Assembly: GCF_036588685.1 (NCBI RefSeq)
Contig: NC_086374.1
Span: 33,596,886-33,660,885, forward strand
Direction: 5' to 3'
Source of the DNA: Mytilus trossulus
Lineage: Eukaryota; Mollusca; Bivalvia; Mytilida; Mytilidae
Length of the DNA: 64,000 nucleotides
In this document: positions 37,954 through 64,000 of the stretch, one piece after another
Position numbering within the stretch: position 1 is the first letter of the stretch
Layout: the number at the start of each line of letters is the position of its first letter
The notes under the pieces: generated by a model
Told to the model about the DNA's origin: nothing
Database searches by the model: none
Seen by the model: only the letters and a program-made list of their open reading frames with translations
Program-made: the position numbers and the translations under genes

Positions 37954-38223
37954 ATGTCCCCTACTCACCAGGGAGAGGTGGAAGAAAACCTACAAGATAC
38001 ATCTCCAGACTTTTTCCTTGACCGTACCCGTAGTTCTTTAGCCTCTGTCTTTCAGACATCTGCCACATGGTTATGCTCCTGTGTTTTGACAATAGAATAT
38101 GTGGTGACTCTGGCTTTACATGATTTTATGGTACATCAGTTAGATATGTTGTTATGTTTCAAGACACTGACCTTGCGATATGTATGGCCCTCAATGATTA
38201 AAGAATTGACTCCTCGGCTCTAA
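37954..38223 (+). other. Unrecognised open frame of 89 codons
   Basis: ATG to stop, less AT-rich than its surroundings and closed in the other frames of the minus strand. It has no motif I recognise and no splice partner was found. It lies about 0.9 kb upstream of the first located ATIC exon but lacks any ATIC resemblance. It could be a decayed repeat ORF. Confidence 0.2.
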
Positions 38224-39144
38224 TCAGTGTGCAATATGTCCATCATGTTAAGACGAAGTTCCAAAACAATATGAATAAAAATTAACATAAATAAACAACC
38301 TTTATAACCAGGTTTTACCAATGGTATAATACGGTACATGTACACAAGTATTAACTTACCTGTAAATCTAATAAGGAGCAAATATAAAATCAGCGCAAAT
38401 GAAAGAATGAATATTTTCAAAATCAGTGCAAAAGTCATATCTAACATCAGTTTGGGAACAATCCCCCAAATGTCAGAGGGATGGATATCATTTTATCAAG
38501 GGACTGTACCTAAGACTAGGGATTATTTTGCTGTTGTAGAAAAGAATAAGTTAGCATTTTTATTGTAAAAAGGGGAAATTTCATTATGTTTGGAAAAATA
38601 TTGTAAGAGGGGTAGGGTCCTCTTAATTTAAAAAAAAAAGAACATTGAAGTCCATGAATATTCCAATATTAGATAATCATTCCAGTCTTATTTTCTTTAT
38701 TGAAGTCTGTGCAGGACGCATTGATTTCAATCTCTAATAATTTTGCCAAAATTTTCATGTCCAAGAAAGCATGCCATATTCATGATATTGTACAGGCATT
38801 CTTGTAAATTGTTGCAGCCATGTTTTGAACTCTTGATGTCTTTTTGGTTTTGTTTCTGTAGGTAACTTTCTATTTGATGTATAACCCTTCTTTTAATATC
38901 TTGAATAAACATCTAACTTGCATTCTGCTGTTGTAAAATACTGTTGGTAGGAGTGACCATTAAAATAAGATTATCTACATGTATGTAGCATTTAATAAAC
39001 CTTTACTTAATGCATTTAGAATTGGCGCATACAAATCTAAAATAAAATTAAATAATCATGTTGATAATGCAAATGGGGAATATATCACAAAGGCAACACT
39101 GTAAACTCGTGTCATATAATGTTAAATGAAAATTAATATTGCAG

Positions 39145-59407
<20,263 letters not shown>

Positions 59408-60702
59408 GATTTAAAATATTCATTTTTGTTTCAGTTTGGGACCAGTCTTATTTTCTTTGTTAATGATCTCAGTTTACAAATGCATGATACTATTATCTAT
59501 GTTAAAATAATTATAATACTCCAATGTCTAGCACTATAACTTCTGTATTATAGATCAAAGTGTAAAATTTGATACTTTTTTTACATAATCAGGTTGTTTA
59601 GGGAACAACCATTTAACTTCAAGAGGGGTTATGCTTTTCTCCTTAAAAATTATTGATATGGAAAAAAATATTGTTGTCAAGCAGATAACCCCAAAAATTT
59701 CTGAATCCAGATTTTCCTCATACCTTATAGTGTTGAGTTTTGGAAAAATATAGTATGAATGTTAAGTGCCGGTCTGCCTAAGAATCAGACAGTGATGAAA
59801 ACATGACAAAAAAACCCACTCAATTTGACATTGATTTCAGTTCAAAACATGTAGTTATGCACAAAATTAACATTTATTTCTGTTTTCTGTTCTGGTAATA
59901 GACGATACAATTTGGTTAAATGCACTAAGAATTAGCGAATAAGGGGAGATAACTCTGTAATTTGCTATCATTCTAACCAATATTCTAACCGAGTTATTTG
60001 ATATTACCAGACACACACAAAAAAAAGACTAATAATTTTTAGCTCAGGATGATGGTTATTATTAAATAGAATGATTATCTCGGTGGGTTTTTTCTGATCA
60101 TGTTTTAATTTTTACCTTAATTGCCTGATTCTTACAAAGACTGGCACTTAAGCATCGAAAAACTGAAGAATTATTTTTTTACCAAGACAAATCACCATCC
60201 ATACTTTTGAAGTTAAATGGTCGTTCCCTTAAAATATGAATATCAGAGCCCCTACAAGGCATTGTATATTCTGAATTAAGGTTGTTTGGTTAAAAATGAT
60301 TTGTATATATTTTAGAGGCAATATTATTTATGTAAGAACTACATTTCTATTATTTGAGGAAGTTTTTGTCTAAATGAACTAATTACTTCTATTCCATTTG
60401 ACGTCCAATAGCTAGCATGCTCAAATAACTATGCATCTGATCTTCTGTATGTGCCATATTTCAGAAATTTACTAGATATTTTTTTATGAATTTTTGTATA
60501 CAAGAATCTCATTTTGTGTATTTTGGTGCTCAATTGTAATTTTTTGATTTCATATTTTTATATTTAGGAAGTGCTAAATCGATTATACAATAAAAAGTTA
60601 AATTAATATTCACTTTCTTATTTATATGCTTTATATTTGAGTGAATGGATTAGTTTGTGCTAGTTTTTGGTTGAAGACTTGCAGCTTCTGAAATCCAATA
60701 AA
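59408..60702 (+). other. ATIC 3' untranslated region with two AATAAA signals
   Basis: After the stop at 59407 the first clear polyadenylation signals are AATAAA at 60589-60594 and 60697-60702. If these are used, the 3' UTR is about 1.2 kb and includes the MITE at 59601-60228. Transcript ends are not visible in DNA, so this is inference. Confidence 0.45.
59601..60228. mobile_element. 628-bp PIF/Harbinger-type MITE after the ATIC stop codon
   Basis: Inverted ends GGGAAC(A/G)ACCATTTAACTT, flanked by TTA at 59598-59600 and 60229-60231. It has no coding frame. The TTA duplication and GGG termini fit Harbinger MITEs. It lies about 190 bp downstream of the ATIC stop codon, probably within the 3' UTR. 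Confidence 0.8.
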
Positions 60703-60888
60703 CTGTATCCTAAGAGTAGTGCAGTCAGCCCCAGTAATTTAAAATTTTATAACTTTCCATGCCATCTCTTGACACTGATGTGTAAACATGATTCAGATTG
60801 ATTATCAGATGGTAGAATAGGATCTGAATAATTTATGAAACAAAACTGAGAAACAAATGTATACAGTTTGGTTTAAAAAAAATTGTAA

Positions 60889-61770
60889 GGGTTCTGCGGA
60901 ACCCAGTGTCTCGCCTACTTTTGCTGAAAATCACAGGCTCAACAAAAATGAGGAAAAAAATCAATAAAAAATGTTCCTTTTGATACTATCTTTTGATTGT
61001 AAGAAGCTTCTGAAGTTCTGTCCAAGTTTGGTTAAAATCCAGGATAGTTTATGAATCTAATAAATGTTTAAAAACTTTAACTGCAGACTGTATGCTATGT
61101 TAACTGGAAGAAAAACTTATGTTAACTGGAAGAAAAACTAAGTCCATTTATAAGTAAAATACAGATACACAGGTACAAAATATTAACAAAATTTCCTTCT
61201 AAATTCTAGCTTTTGATCATAAATAAGCTTCTGTCTAAGTTTGGTACAAAGTAAAAGGAGTATAAGAAAGTTATTAAATTTTAAAAAAATTTAACCACAG
61301 AGCAAATGTGTTGTTTCCTGGCAGAAAATTTAAGTCCATTTAAAAGTAAAATATGGAAAAAACAGATTTATTTTTTTACAAAATTTACTTCTGTATATTA
61401 TCTTTAGATCATAAACAAGCTTCTGTCCATGTTTGGTACAAACCCAGGATAGTTTAAGAAAGTTATTAAAATTTTAAAAACTTTAACCACAGAGTGAATG
61501 TAATGTTTCCACCATAAAAACTAAGTCCATTTATAAGTAAAATACGGAAAAAATAGAATTTTATTTTTACCAAATTTACTTCTGGATACTATCTTATGAT
61601 CATAAACAAGCTTCTGTCCACGTTTGGAAGTAATCCAGTATAGTTTAAGAAAGTTATCAAAATTTCAAAAACTTTAACCACAGAGTGAATATTTGTGGAC
61701 GCCGCCGACGACGACGGAATGTAGGATCGCTTAGTCTCGCTTTTTCAACAAAAGTCGAAGGCTCGACAAA
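60889..61770 (+). repeat. Family D repeat with hairpin ends
   Basis: Begins with the hairpin GGGTTCTGCGGAACCC and ends near the hairpin GTCGAAGGCTCGAC. The interior is about four imperfect ~180-bp units marked by 'ataaacaagcttctgtcca', 'agtttaagaaagttat' and 'ctttaaccacagagtgaat'. A GCCGCCGACGACGACGG stretch lies near the 3' end. It is non-coding. Confidence 0.7.
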
Positions 61771-61969
61771 AATTAATCACTAGTGTTCCTCTAGAATTTA
61801 TAAACAAAAATAATTTAAAGTTCGTCCATCTTCACTCAACAGCCCTCTTCCATTTGTTTTATAGAAATGGCATGAATGGCAATCAAAACCTTATGATGGT
61901 ACTCACTTGATATCTATAATGTTCAAAACTTCCTGAAAATTTACAGACAGATGTGTATATAGAAGTATA

Positions 61970-62270
61970 AGAAGATGGGGTATGATTGCCAGTGAGACAA
62001 CTCTCCATCCAAGTAACCATTGATAAAAGTAAACCATTGTACTATAGGTCATTGTTTGGTATTCAAAACAAACATCAAGCTATAAAGGATTGCAAAAAAG
62101 ACTAATGTAAAACTATGGAAAACCAAGCAAGTCTAATCTATATAAAAAAACAAACGAGGAAAGAAACCCTAATGAACCACATCTCTCACACTTCAGGACA
62201 GGTGCAAACAAATGCAGCAGGTTTAAACATTTTCATGGGACCAAACTTCACCCTTACCTAAAACAAGTGT
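61970..62270 (-). repeat. Family B dispersed repeat, minus orientation, long copy
   Basis: 'gaagatggggtatgattgcc', 'gagacaactctccatccaag', 'aagctataaaggattgcaa', 'ggaaaaccaa' and 'aaacgagga' are the complement of the long plus copies at 21290 and 22485. Confidence 0.7.
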
Positions 62271-63602
62271 CAACATTGGTCAACGTTAAGTTTTCATGGT
62301 TTGGTCTGTTTCATGTACTAGTATACAACAAGCAGTATGATAAATATATTTGGTTTATAGAATGAATAAATCATACACACAAGAAACAAATAAAATCTGG
62401 AAAACTGATAAGAAATACATGATAAAAAGTACCCTAAAGTAATAGGGTTAGTCATACATGCATGGCTAAAGGGGTTATAGTTAGCTCATATTGAAATATC
62501 AGTTCAAAAAAATCAACTTTATACTACTGTATGTAGTTGTTAGTTTTCATCATACTTTTCATATAAATTTTCCAGAATTCTAAATTTTTCCTCATTTACA
62601 TAGATCATTGTGATACTTGTATTAAAACCTCTAATTTATCTCGGACTTTAAATATACTGAGCATTCTGTGAGTATTGCATGGCAATACATAGTCCCCAAC
62701 TGTTAAAAAATTCATTGTTTCTAACTTTGATCTATAAATTGTCATTGTGTAAACTATATATGCCAATTTTCAAATCAATATCTTCAAGCATGACCAAAAC
62801 AAGTGTAGAAAACTGATTATTTGAGTGTATTTTTTATTAAAGTCCTTAAACCATAACACTGCACAAAATAATCAAACCAGAACAAAATTCAAACATGATA
62901 TGTAACTCATCATGATAACACCATACATCAAATATTAAATCAATATCTTCAGACATGAAACAAAGTATGATAAACTGATTTGCCCGACTGGTGGACAGAC
63001 AGATGGACATGGTGCAAATCTTAAGTCCCCTACTACTTCATCTGTAAGGGACTAAAAACAATTATGATCAATAAAACAGGAGACAAATTTTCACTTTAGT
63101 CGACATACACCATGTACACCAAAGATTAACATCAGAGTAACAAGATTTTAAAATTACTTACAACCTTAATTGTTCAACAGATACAAAGACTGGTAGAAAC
63201 ATTTTTAACAATAGGATATCACATCTTTATCTTTTTCACTGATGCTGTTTATAGAACCTGTAAGTTAAGACCAGTTTAGATTGCCTCCATGTAATCTTTT
63301 CTAACTTATTTGTATGGTTTGTTCTTGTTTCTGTTTATGCACCAGCCCACTGTCTATGTTTAAAGGGGAGGATTCAGCATCCCCAGACATGTTTAAACCC
63401 TGTAACATTCTTTATATGCCTATCCCAAGTTAGGAGCATGTAATTCAATGGTGAATGTTGGTTGTTGTCTACCATATTAGTTTTTCATCAAAAAAGGATT
63501 CTTTTAAGTTATTTGACATTTTTGTAATGAATGCATGGGTCTTTATAGCTTGCTATTCATTACAGGTTTTGATCTCTTTTTGACAGTTATTAAAATGATC
63601 AC
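62271..63602. other. Gene-free stretch
   Basis: No exon was recognised. 'gactggtggacagacagatgg' near 62985 belongs to a repeat-like stretch starting near 62690, but its borders cannot be set from this window. Confidence 0.4.
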
Positions 63603-64000
63603 TTCATCACAACAAGAGTGCACACACTGAAATGGCTCGCCTTCTTTACTAATCATTGATATTATGTTGATAGTCCTAAGTATAAAGCTTTAATACAACT
63701 GTCACATAAACTTAACATTAACCAAGATAACTAAACAAAGACCAATGAACCATGAAAATGAGGTCAAAGTCAGATGAACCATGCCAGGTAGACATGTACA
63801 GCTAACAATGCTTCCATACAACAAATAAATTTGACCTATTACTTAACATGCTTAAAGTTTAAGAAAAATAGACCAAAACACAAAAAGTTAACACTGTGCA
63901 ATGAACCTTGAAATTGAGGTCATGGTCAAATATAACCTTTGGGAAAGACATTTAGATCATAATATATTTCAGTACACCAAATATAGTTGACCATTGGCAT
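63603..64000 (+). repeat. Family E repeat, running off the window
   Basis: Begins ACAAGAGTGCACACACTGAA and shows ~180-bp internal units with 'aaccatgaaaatgaggtcaa' and 'aaccttgaaattgaggtcat' as repeated landmarks. It continues past 64000. The layout of tandem internal units behind a defined leader resembles families C and D. Confidence 0.6.

Overview
The window looks like nuclear DNA from a marine bivalve, most probably a mussel close to Mytilus. The evidence is AT-rich DNA, GT-AG introns, long gene-poor stretches and several short repeat families that recur many times and look like common mussel interspersed repeats. The species call is recognition of repeats and protein style, not a search result. 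No bacterial features, CRISPR array, rRNA or convincing tRNA was seen.

Three host genes can be assembled exon by exon. (1) A Ly6/uPAR-type three-finger, probably GPI-anchored protein on the minus strand, three exons between 12111 and 6170. (2) A Golgi carbohydrate (Gal/GlcNAc/GalNAc-6-O type) sulfotransferase on the minus strand, two firm exons at 18164-17966 and 16293-15549, with a possible membrane-anchor exon at 20667-20511. (3) The purine gene ATIC (AICAR transformylase / IMP cyclohydrolase) on the plus strand, 17 exons from 39145 to 59407. Only its very short first exon was not found.

The rest is mostly mobile DNA. 1-6 kb holds dispersed repeats and a 466-bp tandem duplication. 4-23 kb contains four copies of a roughly 300-bp repeat, three of which reach the region carrying a decayed type I hammerhead ribozyme. 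14.3-15.2 kb is the 3' end of a LINE. 24.9-25.5 kb is a TTAA-flanked MITE. 27.1-37.1 kb is a nest: a repeat family built of ~500-bp units (family C) is interrupted by a hAT-like element, a Harbinger-like element and a 4.2-kb terminal-inverted-repeat element, which itself contains a 2.3-kb long-TIR element. ATIC introns carry a 61-bp minisatellite, two foldback elements, more family C and, in the last intron, a 5.7-kb DIRS tyrosine-recombinase retrotransposon in antisense orientation. The DIRS copy keeps its inverted terminal repeats, internal complementary region and recombination core, but its gag and RT/RNase H frames are broken. A Harbinger-type MITE sits just after the ATIC stop codon, before the likely poly(A) signals.

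The host genes do not form a functional cluster. The most informative structures are the DIRS element, whose circle-junction copy allows prediction of the empty insertion site, and the hammerhead-bearing repeat family.
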